Of a stretch of DNA of 64,000 nucleotides, positions 10,401 through 19,484 are shown in pieces. Below the pieces are notes generated by a model. The model worked only from the letters and a program-made list of their open reading frames with translations, ran no database searches and was not told where the DNA came from. Position 1 is the stretch's first letter. Every line of letters starts with the position of its first letter. Position numbers and translations under genes: made by a program. Source of the stretch: Flavobacteriales bacterium (GTDB lineage Bacteria > Bacteroidota > Bacteroidia > Flavobacteriales_F > PHOS-HE28). The stretch is taken from the NCBI GenBank assembly GCA_016704485.1, contig JADJAA010000005.1:34738-98737 (forward strand). Direction: 5' to 3'.

Positions 10401-13400
10401 TGATGCACTCATCGAAATGCTGCGCGAAAATGGGTTCGCTCGCATATAGGTCGCGGCCCATATTCACATATTGTGAACCTTGGCCAGGGAACATGAACAC
10501 TACGCCAGGTGAAGCTTCATAAAGCTCACGCGTACCCATTGCATTGGTATCCTTATTTGCAATGGCATCAATTACCTCTTGGTGAGTTCCTCCAACTATT
10601 ATGCGCCGGAATTTGAATGATCTTCTACCGACCTTCAGGGTATAAGCGGCATCCGCCAAAGAGGCTTCAGGATGTTTTTCCAACCAGGTGCGGAGGTTCT
10701 CCGTCATGGCATCCAAACTCACCTTCGTCTTTGCGCTGAGCTGAAAAACCTCTTTACTACGCGAATTGCTCGATACTTTTGGCGACGGACCTTCTCCGAG
10801 GATCACGTGGGCATTCGTGCCACCAACACCGAATGCTGAAACTCCTGCAATACGAGGTTTTGAGGTACGCGGCCATTCAATGTTCTCATCTGCCACGCGG
10901 AACGGACTATTGCCGAAGTCTATCGCTGGATTAGGTGTTTCAAAACCGTAATTCGATGGGATCACGCCATTCTTCAACGCCAAAGCGGTCTTCATTAATC
11001 CCGCGACCCCTGCTGCCGCGGTAAGGTGTCCGATATTGCTTTTTACGGAACCGATCGCACACCAATGCGGATCGCCGGTAACTGGGGTGATCTCAGCGGA
11101 ACGGAACGCTAGTGTCAATGCTTCCACCTCAATTGGGTCACCCAACGGCGTAGCTGTACCGTGTGTTTCCACATACGTGATCTCGCTCGGTTGCACATTG
11201 GCATCCGCATGCGCCATTGCGATCACTTCAGCCTGGCCGCGAACACTAGGTGCGGTAAAGCTGGCCTTATCGCTGCCGTCGTTATTCAGTGCACTACCTT
11301 TAATTGTCGCGTAAATATGATCGTTATCGCGAATAGCATCATCCAACCGTTTCAGGACTACAACACCCACCCCATCACTGAAACTGGTTCCTTTACCGTT
11401 GGCATCGAATGTTCGTGTGCTGCCATCCGGGCTATACATACCACCTTCGTTGTACAGAACGCCGCTATTGATCGGAACAGTGACCGCAACACCACCGGCA
11501 AGCGCCATGTCACATTCGCCATTGCGTAACGCATGCGTCGCTTGCGCGATAGCGACCAATGATGTGCTACACGCAGTATGGATGCTTAAAGCTGGTCCAC
11601 GGAGATCGAATTCAAAGGCCAAGCGTGTTGCGATATAATCCTTCTCATTGGCGGTCATCACCTGGAAATCGCCAACTTGTTCGATCAACTCGGGGTGCCC
11701 GATCACATTTTTCGTGAAGTAGGTATTATTACCCATGCCCGCATACACGCCGATCAACCCGTCGAATTGAGCGGGGTCATAAGCTGCATCTTCCAATGCG
11801 GACCAAGCGGCTTCCATGAATACACGTTGCTGCGGATCCATCAATGCCGCCACGCGCGGATTGATCCCGAAGAACCCTGCATCGAACTTATCCGCATCGG
11901 TGATCACACCACGTGCACGAACATAATCCGGGTCATTCCGAAGATCATCGTTAACGCTGGGGTCCAGTTCCTCCTTGCTCCATGTCGTAATGCCGTTCTT
12001 TTTTTCCAGTAGGTTCTTCCACAATTCCTCAACGCTTGGAGCTCCAGGGAAACGACCATACATTCCCACAATGGCGATCTCACTACGACGATCCGTGTCG
12101 TAAGCCTCTCGACGTGCCCGGGCCATTTCTGAAGGTGATTTACCACTGCTGCCGCCTTCCAAATATTCAGCACATGCTTTTACTGTAGGATGCTGGTAAA
12201 GCTTAACGATAGGCAATGCCAAGCCGCGGCTTTCAAGTTGGGCAACGCACTGTATGCTCAACAATGAGTTGCCACCAAGATCAAAGAAATTATCATTGAT
12301 GCCGACTTTGTCCACACCGAGCAACGCGGCCCAGACCGCAGCAACGGCTTCTTGTAATTGGGAAGAAGGTCGGGCATAGGCCACGTCGAGGTCAGGTCGC
12401 TTAACATCCGGAATAGGCAAGGCTTTACGATCGATCTTGCCACTAGGCGTACGTGGCATTTCAAGTACCTTGACGAAAGCAGAAGGCACCATGTAGTCGG
12501 GCAAAAGTGCACCGAGGTGTTTGCGCAGATCATTCGTTGAGATCGACTTTTTCGCAACAAAGTAGCCTACCAGTCTTTTTAATCCGGGGGTGTCTTCGCG
12601 CACGGTTGCAACGGCTTGTTCGATGTCGCTATGTTTCTCCAGCGCGACCTCAACCTCACCTAGTTCGATGCGATAGCCGCGAACTTTTACTTGTCCATCG
12701 ATCCGGCCCTTGAAATCAATGTTCCCATCGGGTAGCTCAACCGTACGGTCGCCCGTTCTATAGAGGCGCCCTCCATCGGTGAATGGGTCATTCAAGAATC
12801 GCTCCGCGGTAAGGTCATCACGACCGATATATCCTTTGGCAACGCATGCACCACCGAGATAAAGTTCGCCCTCTTCGCCTTTGGCGACCGGTTGCATCTT
12901 TTCATCCAGAATGAGCAACTTCACGTTGTCGATCGCCTTACCGATGTTCGGCAGGTCAGGCCAAAAGGAAGGGTCCCCTTTCAATTCCAATTCACTGACG
13001 ACGTGCCCTTCAGTAGGTCCGTATTGGTTGCAGAAACGACAACCCGGTAGTTGCTTGAAGAGATCGGCAATTGCTGGAGTGATCTTCAACTGTTCCCCAC
13101 TGGTGAATACCTCAAGCAATGAAGATGGAATTTCGCCGGTGCGTTGAACTGCTTCCGCCAAATATTGAAGGGCAACAAAAGGAACAATGATCCGGTTGAT
13201 CCCCTGAGCAATGATCTTGCGCAAGAGTTGCGAAGAATTCAGTCGGTCCTCATCGGTGATCAGGACCAACGTACCGCGTTGCGCGAACGTGGTAAATAGT
13301 TCCTGAAAGCTAACATCGAAACTGATCGGTGCGAATTGCAACGTTTTCGCACCTTCCTTCAGAACAGAAGTACGTATTTGCCATTCGATCAAGTTGATCA

Positions 13401-13986
13401 GTGGGGCGTGGTGCATGGAGACACCTTTAGGCCTACCTGTACTGCCGGACGTGAACAGAACGTAACAGAGGTTGCTGGGTTTTGCGGGAGAGGGGCCTTT
13501 GAAAGGAGTAAGGGTCTCAAGGTCAAGTTCGTCCAGCAGAACGACCTTTACGCTCATGCCAGTGAACAGGTGCTGGTGTGCCCGGTCCGTAATTACCACC
13601 GGTGGAGCCGCATCTTCCATCATCAGGGAAATGCGGTCCGAAGGGTAGTTAGGGTCGATCGGTACGTATGCAGCTCCACTGCGGAGTATTGCTAAGACGC
13701 TGATAACAAGGTCAATTGAGCGATCCAAGCAAATGGCTACGGTTTTGTCAGGTCCAGCTCCTGCCTTTGAAAGTAGGGTCGCAAATCGACGCGAACGAGC
13801 GTCCAGGTCAGCATAGCTAAGGTTTGCATTTCCTTCAATAAGTGCAATGACTTCGGGCTCTTTGGCAACACTTTTGTCAAAGAGCTCGAGCAGATTCTTG
13901 CGGTGGGTCATAGGGATCGTGGTGGTATGTGCTGAGAGTACACCATGTTCCCGCTCATGATCAGAGGTTTTCACATCTCCGACCAT
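7423..13986 (-). CDS. Hybrid NRPS/PKS/aminotransferase, A-PCP-KS-AT-ACP-AMT
   Basis: A 2187-residue megasynthase that seems to start the assembly line, since no condensation domain precedes the adenylation domain. Domain order: adenylation (FTSGSTGRPKG, YGPTEGH, YRTGD, SGKIDRKALP), PCP (GGNSL, Ser near 575), ketosynthase (HTACSTS with the Cys near 805, ETHGTAT near 940, SNIGHL), acyltransferase (GHSIGE near 1258 and HAFHS near 1357, the latter typical of malonyl-CoA selection), ACP (GLDSL near 1579), and a class III PLP aminotransferase (GSEAV, DEVITGF, catalytic Lys in YGKVIGGG near 1954). There is no ketoreductase. By analogy with MycA and ItuA, the beta-keto group is transaminated to a beta-amine. 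The specificity residues read roughly DVQIFSQVVK, loosely proline-like. First gene of a three-gene minus-strand operon; the ATG at 13986 is well placed. Confidence 0.95.
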   Translation of the reverse strand: MVGDVKTSDHEREHGVLSAHTTTIPMTHRKNLLELFDKSVAKEPEVIALIEGNANLSYADLDARSRRFATLLSKAGAGPDKTVAICLDRSIDLVISVLAILRSGAAYVPIDPNYPSDRISLMMEDAAPPVVITDRAHQHLFTGMSVKVVLLDELDLETLTPFKGPSPAKPSNLCYVLFTSGSTGRPKGVSMHHAPLINLIEWQIRTSVLKEGAKTLQFAPISFDVSFQELFTTFAQRGTLVLITDEDRLNSSQLLRKIIAQGINRIIVPFVALQYLAEAVQRTGEIPSSLLEVFTSGEQLKITPAIADLFKQLPGCRFCNQYGPTEGHVVSELELKGDPSFWPDLPNIGKAIDNVKLLILDEKMQPVAKGEEGELYLGGACVAKGYIGRDDLTAERFLNDPFTDGGRLYRTGDRTVELPDGNIDFKGRIDGQVKVRGYRIELGEVEVALEKHSDIEQAVATVREDTPGLKRLVGYFVAKKSISTNDLRKHLGALLPDYMVPSAFVKVLEMPRTPSGKIDRKALPIPDVKRPDLDVAYARPSSQLQEAVAAVWAALLGVDKVGINDNFFDLGGNSLLSIQCVAQLESRGLALPIVKLYQHPTVKACAEYLEGGSSGKSPSEMARARREAYDTDRRSEIAIVGMYGRFPGAPSVEELWKNLLEKKNGITTWSKEELDPSVNDDLRNDPDYVRARGVITDADKFDAGFFGINPRVAALMDPQQRVFMEAAWSALEDAAYDPAQFDGLIGVYAGMGNNTYFTKNVIGHPELIEQVGDFQVMTANEKDYIATRLAFEFDLRGPALSIHTACSTSLVAIAQATHALRNGECDMALAGGVAVTVPINSGVLYNEGGMYSPDGSTRTFDANGKGTSFSDGVGVVVLKRLDDAIRDNDHIYATIKGSALNNDGSDKASFTAPSVRGQAEVIAMAHADANVQPSEITYVETHGTATPLGDPIEVEALTLAFRSAEITPVTGDPHWCAIGSVKSNIGHLTAAAGVAGLMKTALALKNGVIPSNYGFETPNPAIDFGNSPFRVADENIEWPRTSKPRIAGVSAFGVGGTNAHVILGEGPSPKVSSNSRSKEVFQLSAKTKVSLDAMTENLRTWLEKHPEASLADAAYTLKVGRRSFKFRRIIVGGTHQEVIDAIANKDTNAMGTRELYEASPGVVFMFPGQGSQYVNMGRDLYASEPIFAQHFDECINLFNTALDVDLKAIMFPAVGKEEEAAEQLKQTIYTQASLFTMHYSLAKLWMHWGIVPEAMLGHSIGEFAAACLAGVFSLKDAVTLVANRGRMMQALPSGSMLSVRAAEEDIAQRLPADCSIAANNGPQLCVASGPKEAIATLQAELEKEGVNCKLLMTSHAFHSPMMEPMVVPYERIVDDIVLNAPRIPIISTVTAEWLKDEEAMSSEYWSGHLRATVRFAQAVKFGWEQGDRVMLEVGPRTTASTLARQQSTDPKRQVAVSSLGAESGKGAELGLLLKAVGGLWQSGIEIDRSKFYQREVRHRISMPTYAFERVRHWVDPVAMIAAGGHAIASTTIEAPVANAGDANLSPKENLIQQIKTLLEESSGLELAEASPEETFLEMGLDSLFLTQVATSLSRKFGVKISFRQLNEELPNLDKLADHLLPHVGSQSAGSVASGSNSAATPSAGADAVTNAFEDAPELKKVFGAQARIVKEKLDDFSPEQRAWYNEFVERYVAKTAKSKAFTQENRLPMADPRVVTGFKPQTKELVYQVVVDRSEGCHLWDLDGNEYVDILSGFGSSMFGYMPEFIKKECHKQLDAGIEIGPMHPLAADVSKLLCELTGGERAAVCNTGSEAVLGAMRMARTVTGRHLIIAFAGSYHGINDEVIIRGSKSKKSYPGAPGIMPEAVENMLILDYGTPESLEIIKQRCHEAAAVLVEPVQSRRMEFRPVDFLREVRAITKQHETALIFDEVITGFRMHPNGAQALFGIKADIGTYGKVIGGGLPIGAMIGSSKWMDALDGGHWQFGDDSVPPSGVTYFAGTFVRHPLTMAAAKAALVHMKDEGPALQERLNTMTENMVERVNGLFDQYVLPYRWVNFGSAFKTKYDESVNYTELFFLLMRYHGVHVLDFPHFLTTAHTEVDVEFIIATVEKVCVELRASCFMPKRTYPIQVINNSLNGHARKMSERVLEASDAPIAGARLGRTPKGDPAWFLPDPEREGKFIMLELADN

Positions 13987-14306
13987 GGCTGGAGCATATC
14001 TATTTGTTCACTTTATCGGCTTTCATACGAAAAGAGGGAACCATGAGTTGCAGTACGACTAGGAGGTCGATGACAAGATAGGGATCAAAAAAAGAACTAA
14101 ATATGCTGAAGACCACCTATTGGCCGAAAAGTTATACCCATTCGTCGTCAATATTCCTTGTTTCATCGTAAGTGATGGGTGGTGTCCTGCATTTTCGAAT
14201 GTGAATTCCACATTGGCGCGAACTCGGAAGAGTGTAACCTGTCCAACATCGGTTGGTTAGTAACTTCTTGAATTAGCTCACTAGTTTCTATCTTCGCCGC
14301 CCTTTG
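13987..14306. other. Divergent intergenic region (320 bp)
   Basis: This gap separates the start of the NRPS/PKS operon (minus) from the first giant T9SS cargo gene (plus) and must hold both promoters. I see no open reading frame of note and no strong hairpin. A poly-A stretch lies near 14089-14095. No convincing TAnnTTTG box could be placed for the biosynthetic operon. A candidate for the plus-strand gene is listed separately. Confidence 0.5.
14268..14296 (+). promoter_or_regulatory. Candidate Bacteroidetes-type promoter
   Basis: TTG at 14268-14270 is followed after 18 bases by TATCTTCG at 14289-14296, one base off the Bacteroidetes -7 consensus TAnnTTTG with a -33 TTG. The ATG of the downstream gene is at 14307, which would leave a very short leader. 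A single near match in an AT-rich region may be chance. Confidence 0.35.
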
Positions 14307-17300
14307 ATGCTAGCCTTAATAAGATCAACTCTCCTAGTTCTGGTCGTTCTGTGTTTAACGATCACGAGCGATGCCCAGACCTTGGGTCACGATCGTTCGG
14401 TCCAAATGTGGGTTACGGCCCAAGCCGCTCCAGCACGCATAAGCCTCAATTGGAAGCCACATAATAACACTACAGGTTTCCAGGTCTATCGTAAACTGAA
14501 GGGTGGGACTTCATGGGGTGCAGCACTTGCGAATTTGGATGCTGGTAGCTTAAGTTACATTGATAACTCGGTCCAAGTAGGCGTTTCCTATGAATACAAG
14601 GTCATTCGAACTACCTCGAATCTCGGAAATGGTTATGGATATACCAACAGTGGTATCGAGTTGCCCATGGTCGAAGCGCGCGGCAAGCTCATTCTAATGG
14701 TTGATGACTTCTATTCATCTGCGCTCACATCCCAGTTGAATCAACTTCAAAGCGATCTGGAAGGAGATGGTTGGACCGTAATTCGTCATGACGTAAGCCG
14801 GTCCTTGCCAGTGCCTTCCGTGAAGGCACTCGTGGTTGCGGATTATAACGCTGATCCCACGAAAGTTAAGGCCGTATTCATTGTGGGTCATGTTCCGGTA
14901 CCGTACTCCGGGAGTTTGGCACCTGATGGGCATGGCGAGCATTTTGGGGCTTGGCCTGCGGATGTTTATTATGGAGATGTAAATGGTACTTGGACCGATA
15001 ATTCTGTAGGAAATGCGGGTGCTTCGTGGCCTCGCAATCATAATGTAATAGGAGACGGCAAGTTTGACCAAACGTCGATACCCAGTGACGTGGAGTTAGC
15101 TGTTGGAAGGGTGGATATGTACGACCTGCCCACATTCAGCGCCTCAGAAACTACGTTGTTGGGCAATTATCTGACCAAATTGAGCAATTGGAAACGTAAA
15201 GTGTTCACTGCGAACGGACGTGCTCTCATCGATGACAATTTTGACGGTTACTCGGATGCGTTCTCTCAGAACGGCTGGAGAGGATTTGGTCCTTTGGTAC
15301 ATCCAGATAACGTTCAGGATCTGGATTATTTCGGCACATTGTCCAACCAGAGCTATTTGTGGAGCTATGGATGCGGTGGTGGTTGGTTCTCAGGTGCCAA
15401 TGGAGTGGGTAGTTCATCCGATTTTTCCAGCAATAATGTGCAAACAGTATTCACCATTTTGTTTGGATCTTATTTCGGTGATTGGGATAACACGGATAAT
15501 TTCCTCCGTTGTGCATTGGCCTCCGGGAATACCCTTACGAACTTCTGGGCTGGATATCCGAATTGGTATGTGCAGCACATGGGTATGGGTGAGACCATTG
15601 GTTATGGTACGGTGTTGAGTCAGAATAATGGCGACGGACATTACGAGCCGGCCAATTGGCAAGCTGGTCGGATCCACATTGCACTTATGGGTGACCCAAC
15701 ATTGCGGATGCATATTGTTGCACCACCCAGCGATGTTTCGCCCCTTGTCAGTGGATCAACAGTGAATGTGTCTTGGAATGCTTCCAATGAGACCGTTATA
15801 GGATATCATGTTTATAGAAAGGTTGGTACGGCACAATCGTGGGAACGCCGCACCGCTACTGCTGTAACCGGGACTTCATTTGCGGATAACGTAAGTGGTA
15901 TCAGCGGATCTGTTCGTTACATGGTGCGTGCCTTGAAACTGCAGATCGGACACAGCGGGAGTTACTACAACTTGAGCCAAGGGGCATTCGGAGTTACGAA
16001 TGTGTCAGGAGTCGTCACAGATTGCTTGGGTGTTGTGAATGGACCAGCAGGACCTGGAACTCCTTGCAACGATAACAATGGCTGTACGATCAATGATACA
16101 TTCAATGCAACATGTCAATGTGTAGGAACACCATTGCCCTGCTCAGATGGCGATCCATGTACTGCGGATGGTTGTGCTGATGGAGTTTGCGTATTCACTC
16201 CTTTGCCCGATGGTGATGGTGACGGGACCTGTGATCTATCCGATGGTTGCCCAACGGATCCGAATAAGACGAGCCCAGGGAACTGTGGTTGTAATAATCC
16301 TGAACCAGGTAGTGCCTGTGATGATAACAACCCGAATACTGTTGGAGATATCGTACAGCCCAATTGTAGCTGCCTGGGCTTAATGAATGATTGTCTTGGA
16401 GTACTTGGTGGAACTGCTTTACCGAATACGCATTGTGATGATGATGATGCACTCACAGGTAATGATCGATGGAATTCTTCTTGTGAATGTGTTGGGCTGT
16501 TGATCGATTGCGCCGGGATCCCGGGTGGAACGGCACTGCCGAATAGTCCGTGCAATGATGGGAATCTTCTTACAGCAAATGATGCTTGGAATGATGAATG
16601 TCAATGTATTGGAGAGCCAGTTGATTGCCAAGGGCAGCCCAATGGTCCGAACCTACCGGGAACTCCATGCGATGATAATGATCCGCTAACTGGGAATGAC
16701 CTCTGGACGACCAACTGCCAATGCGCGGGAGTTCTGATCGATTGCAACGGAATTCCAGGCGGTGGTGCGGTGATGGATATGTGCGGTGTCTGTGGCGGAC
16801 AGAATGATTGTGTGGATGGCAATATTTGTGTGGTTCTTGGCGAAACAGGTTCGAACCCGGATGGAGAAGAATCTGAAAGTGGTGATGTATACATGAACGC
16901 AGGTTCGCTGGACCTGATCCGAGATGGGTCGACGGGTGAATGGCGCGGGAATCAATTGATCGGCATGCGATTCAGCAATATCATTGTCCCCAATGGGGCG
17001 GTCCTTATAGAAGCACATGTTCAATTCACTGCCCGTGGCTCAGGTGATCTTGATCAATGTGAGCTCTTTGTTGCTGCGCAAGCTGCCGATAACGCTACAG
17101 TACTGAGTTCAAGTGTGAGTGATCTGAGTACACGTGAACGTACCACACAGGTTGCATGGTCACCTCCCCAATGGATACAGGCAAATGAAGCTGGTCCGGG
17201 GCAACGCACACCAGATCTTAGCCTAGCGTTGACCGAGGTATTTGGCCGGTCTGGATGGCAGCCGGGTAATTCGTTGGTTATACTGTTGAATGGAACCGGC

Positions 17301-19073
17301 CGTCGATCCGCATGGAGTTATGACCAGGACCCATCGAAGGCCGCACGCCTCTGCATTTCTTACCAATTACCCGGACCATTAATTGATTGTATGGGTGTTG
17401 AAGCTGGTACTGCATTGCCAGGGACACCTTGTGATGACAATGACCCGGATACAGGAAACGATAGTTGGTCATCCGTTTGTACTTGTGTAGGGGTGCCGTT
17501 GGATTGTATGGGAATTCCGGGCGGCACGGCAACAGAAGGTTTGCCATGTGACGACGGAGATGTAACAACGGGTAACGATAGTTGGACCGCAGATTGCAAT
17601 TGCGCGGGCTTGCCGTTGGATTGTGCTGGAATACCCGGTGGTACTAGCGTATCGGGAACGGCATGTAATGATGGGTCCATTCTGACCACGAACGACACCT
17701 ATGGTGCTGACTGTATTTGCATCGGAACCCCAGTAGATTGTAATGGGTTGGAGAATGGTCCTGCAATACCTGGATCACCTTGTGATGATGGCGATCCTGA
17801 TACAGGAAATGATCTATGGAATACGTCGTGCTCATGTGCGGGTGTTCCGTATGACTGTAATGGTGTCCCTGGTGGTTCAGCAGTTCCAGGTCAACCATGT
17901 GATGACGGTGATGCCACTACAGGAGATGATACTTGGGCTTCTGGTTGCAACTGTGTTGGATTACCTCTTGATTGCGTTGGAGTGCCAGGTGGCACAAGTA
18001 TTCCGGGATCACTCTGTGATGATGGCGACCCGGACACCGGTCTTGATCGATACGGGGATGATTGCACGTGCATTGGCCAAGCTTACGACTGTGCGGGCGT
18101 ACCCGGAGGTGCCGCAATTGAAGGCACATCTTGTGATGACGGTGATGCAACCACAGGAGCCGATACGTTGGATGCTACATGTAATTGTGTAGGTCAGCCA
18201 CTGGATTGTGAAGGTGTTCCAAATGGTAATGCAGTATCTGGTACTTCATGTGATGATGGAGATGCAACTACTGGCAATGATCAATGGAATGCTCAGTGCA
18301 ATTGTGTTGGGCTACCGTTGGATTGTTTCAACGTGCCCGGTGGATCCGCAGTTCCTGGATCACCGTGCGATGATGGAAATGCGGCAACAGGCAATGATTC
18401 ATGGACGGTTAATTGCGCTTGCGTCGGGTTGATCAATGACTGCGCAGGTGTGCCTGGAGGTGCCGCGTTACCCGGAAGTCCGTGCAACGACAACGATCCG
18501 AATACCATCCTGGATATGTGGAGTTTTAATTGTCTATGCGTTGGACAACCCTTGGATTGTGCAGGCGTGGCAAACGGAACGGCATACGTTGATGCTTGTG
18601 GAATATGTGCCGGTGGCACGACAGGTATCCTGCCTGATCCCGACAGCGATTCTGATCTGGTTGTGGATTGCATTGATAATTGTTCTACTTCGTCCAATGC
18701 CTTACAGGGCGATTTTGATCAGGACGGGGTAGGCGATGTGTGCGATAATTGTCCTTGGGTCGCGAATGCTGATCAACTCGATAGTGATAATGATGGTGTT
18801 GGTGATGTTTGTGTTGGGATAGGAGTGGAAGAGATGGAAGGCATACAGCCGTTATCGGTCTATCCGAATCCAACCCGTGGGCAAGTTCGCATTGTAGGCG
18901 CTTCACCTGAAGCACGTCGGATCGTATTCTATGATATTTCCGGGGCCAAGGTCCAGGAACAGACTTATGCTCCTGTTGTAGATATCGAGAACCTTGCGGT
19001 TGGTACCTATCAGTTGTGGGTCTTGAACATCAACGGAATGCCTGTCGGCCGAGCTAGGATCGTCCGAATGTAA
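14307..19073 (+). CDS. Giant T9SS cargo: C25-like fold, Cys-rich repeats, sorting domain
   Basis: The 1588-residue product starts with a signal peptide (MLALIRSTLLVLVV... ending SDAQ). A fibronectin-III-like segment follows (about 25-115), then a region resembling a gingipain (peptidase C25) core: VFIVGHVPVP near 190, ELAVGRVD near 262, YLWSYGCGGGW near 350, FGSYFGDWD near 386. At the positions where gingipains have the catalytic His and Cys this protein has Cys and Ser, so it is probably inactive. A second FN3-like segment precedes about 14 diverged Cys-rich repeats (DCxGxxxGxAxxGxxC ... CxCxG) from residue 570 on. A jelly-roll-like insert of about 180 residues sits near 842-1022, and DxDxDG thrombospondin-3-like motifs are present. 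The end is a type A sorting domain (LSVYPNPTRG near 1516). Predicted secreted or surface protein. ATG 14307 is preferred over TTG 14304. Confidence 0.85.
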   Translation: MLALIRSTLLVLVVLCLTITSDAQTLGHDRSVQMWVTAQAAPARISLNWKPHNNTTGFQVYRKLKGGTSWGAALANLDAGSLSYIDNSVQVGVSYEYKVIRTTSNLGNGYGYTNSGIELPMVEARGKLILMVDDFYSSALTSQLNQLQSDLEGDGWTVIRHDVSRSLPVPSVKALVVADYNADPTKVKAVFIVGHVPVPYSGSLAPDGHGEHFGAWPADVYYGDVNGTWTDNSVGNAGASWPRNHNVIGDGKFDQTSIPSDVELAVGRVDMYDLPTFSASETTLLGNYLTKLSNWKRKVFTANGRALIDDNFDGYSDAFSQNGWRGFGPLVHPDNVQDLDYFGTLSNQSYLWSYGCGGGWFSGANGVGSSSDFSSNNVQTVFTILFGSYFGDWDNTDNFLRCALASGNTLTNFWAGYPNWYVQHMGMGETIGYGTVLSQNNGDGHYEPANWQAGRIHIALMGDPTLRMHIVAPPSDVSPLVSGSTVNVSWNASNETVIGYHVYRKVGTAQSWERRTATAVTGTSFADNVSGISGSVRYMVRALKLQIGHSGSYYNLSQGAFGVTNVSGVVTDCLGVVNGPAGPGTPCNDNNGCTINDTFNATCQCVGTPLPCSDGDPCTADGCADGVCVFTPLPDGDGDGTCDLSDGCPTDPNKTSPGNCGCNNPEPGSACDDNNPNTVGDIVQPNCSCLGLMNDCLGVLGGTALPNTHCDDDDALTGNDRWNSSCECVGLLIDCAGIPGGTALPNSPCNDGNLLTANDAWNDECQCIGEPVDCQGQPNGPNLPGTPCDDNDPLTGNDLWTTNCQCAGVLIDCNGIPGGGAVMDMCGVCGGQNDCVDGNICVVLGETGSNPDGEESESGDVYMNAGSLDLIRDGSTGEWRGNQLIGMRFSNIIVPNGAVLIEAHVQFTARGSGDLDQCELFVAAQAADNATVLSSSVSDLSTRERTTQVAWSPPQWIQANEAGPGQRTPDLSLALTEVFGRSGWQPGNSLVILLNGTGRRSAWSYDQDPSKAARLCISYQLPGPLIDCMGVEAGTALPGTPCDDNDPDTGNDSWSSVCTCVGVPLDCMGIPGGTATEGLPCDDGDVTTGNDSWTADCNCAGLPLDCAGIPGGTSVSGTACNDGSILTTNDTYGADCICIGTPVDCNGLENGPAIPGSPCDDGDPDTGNDLWNTSCSCAGVPYDCNGVPGGSAVPGQPCDDGDATTGDDTWASGCNCVGLPLDCVGVPGGTSIPGSLCDDGDPDTGLDRYGDDCTCIGQAYDCAGVPGGAAIEGTSCDDGDATTGADTLDATCNCVGQPLDCEGVPNGNAVSGTSCDDGDATTGNDQWNAQCNCVGLPLDCFNVPGGSAVPGSPCDDGNAATGNDSWTVNCACVGLINDCAGVPGGAALPGSPCNDNDPNTILDMWSFNCLCVGQPLDCAGVANGTAYVDACGICAGGTTGILPDPDSDSDLVVDCIDNCSTSSNALQGDFDQDGVGDVCDNCPWVANADQLDSDNDGVGDVCVGIGVEEMEGIQPLSVYPNPTRGQVRIVGASPEARRIVFYDISGAKVQEQTYAPVVDIENLAVGTYQLWVLNINGMPVGRARIVRM

Positions 19074-19226
19074 AGGCAGACCATCTCGAATTATATTTCA
19101 TTGATTTATGGATGGTCTCCTACTATTGGGTCGATCATTGTTTTATTCCGTCTGGAACCGATAGTTGATCGACAGGCAGGAACACCTTGCAAAAGCGGTG
19201 GTCAGGAGGTCCACTGATCCGAACTT

Positions 19227-19235
19227 CAAATTATT
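19227..19235. repeat. Target site duplication, left copy
   Basis: CAAATTATT immediately precedes the left end of the insertion sequence and is repeated exactly at 20461-20469. Confidence 0.85.
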
Positions 19236-19258
19236 GGTGTAATAGACAAAACGAATGG
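19236..19258 (+). repeat. Left terminal inverted repeat of the IS
   Basis: GGTGTAATAGACAAAACGAA followed by TGG. It matches the reverse complement of the right end with one extra base and one substitution. Confidence 0.85.
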
Positions 19259-19279
19259 CTTTTGGGAGACGTTTGTCTC

Positions 19280-19298
19280 TAATGGACAAAACGAATGG
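19280..19298 (+). repeat. Second, internal copy of the IS terminal repeat
   Basis: TAATGGACAAAACGAATGG lies 40 bases inside the left end as a direct repeat of the terminal repeat. It matches the right terminal repeat better than the outer left copy does. It may be a duplicated transposase-binding site or an older end. Confidence 0.75.
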
Positions 19299-19484
19299 CG
19301 AGTTATCAACCGTTGTTGGAGAACCTAATTGCGATTCTGATCTTTGGGTGTCTGGCGAAACGGAAGTAGGCTCTGCTGGAGAGCAACCTGCCAGGGATAA
19401 ACCTGATGACTGAGCGATGATCGGATGGGAACGGAACCTTCGGATCAACCGTTCCCATCGCGAGGTCCGCATGCCTTCAAAAAC

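Noticed and set aside
16845..16860. GGTTCGAACCC, which resembles a tRNA T-arm
   Set aside because: It lies inside the coding sequence of the first T9SS cargo and no acceptor or anticodon stems fit around it.
19078..19122. Inverted repeat AGACCATC / GATGGTCT after the first T9SS cargo gene
   Set aside because: The loop is close to 30 bases and no T-run follows, so I do not call it a terminator.
19143..19472. 109-residue open frame on the minus strand across the left end of the insertion sequence
   Set aside because: It crosses the IS border and has no recognisable domain; it is likely chance.
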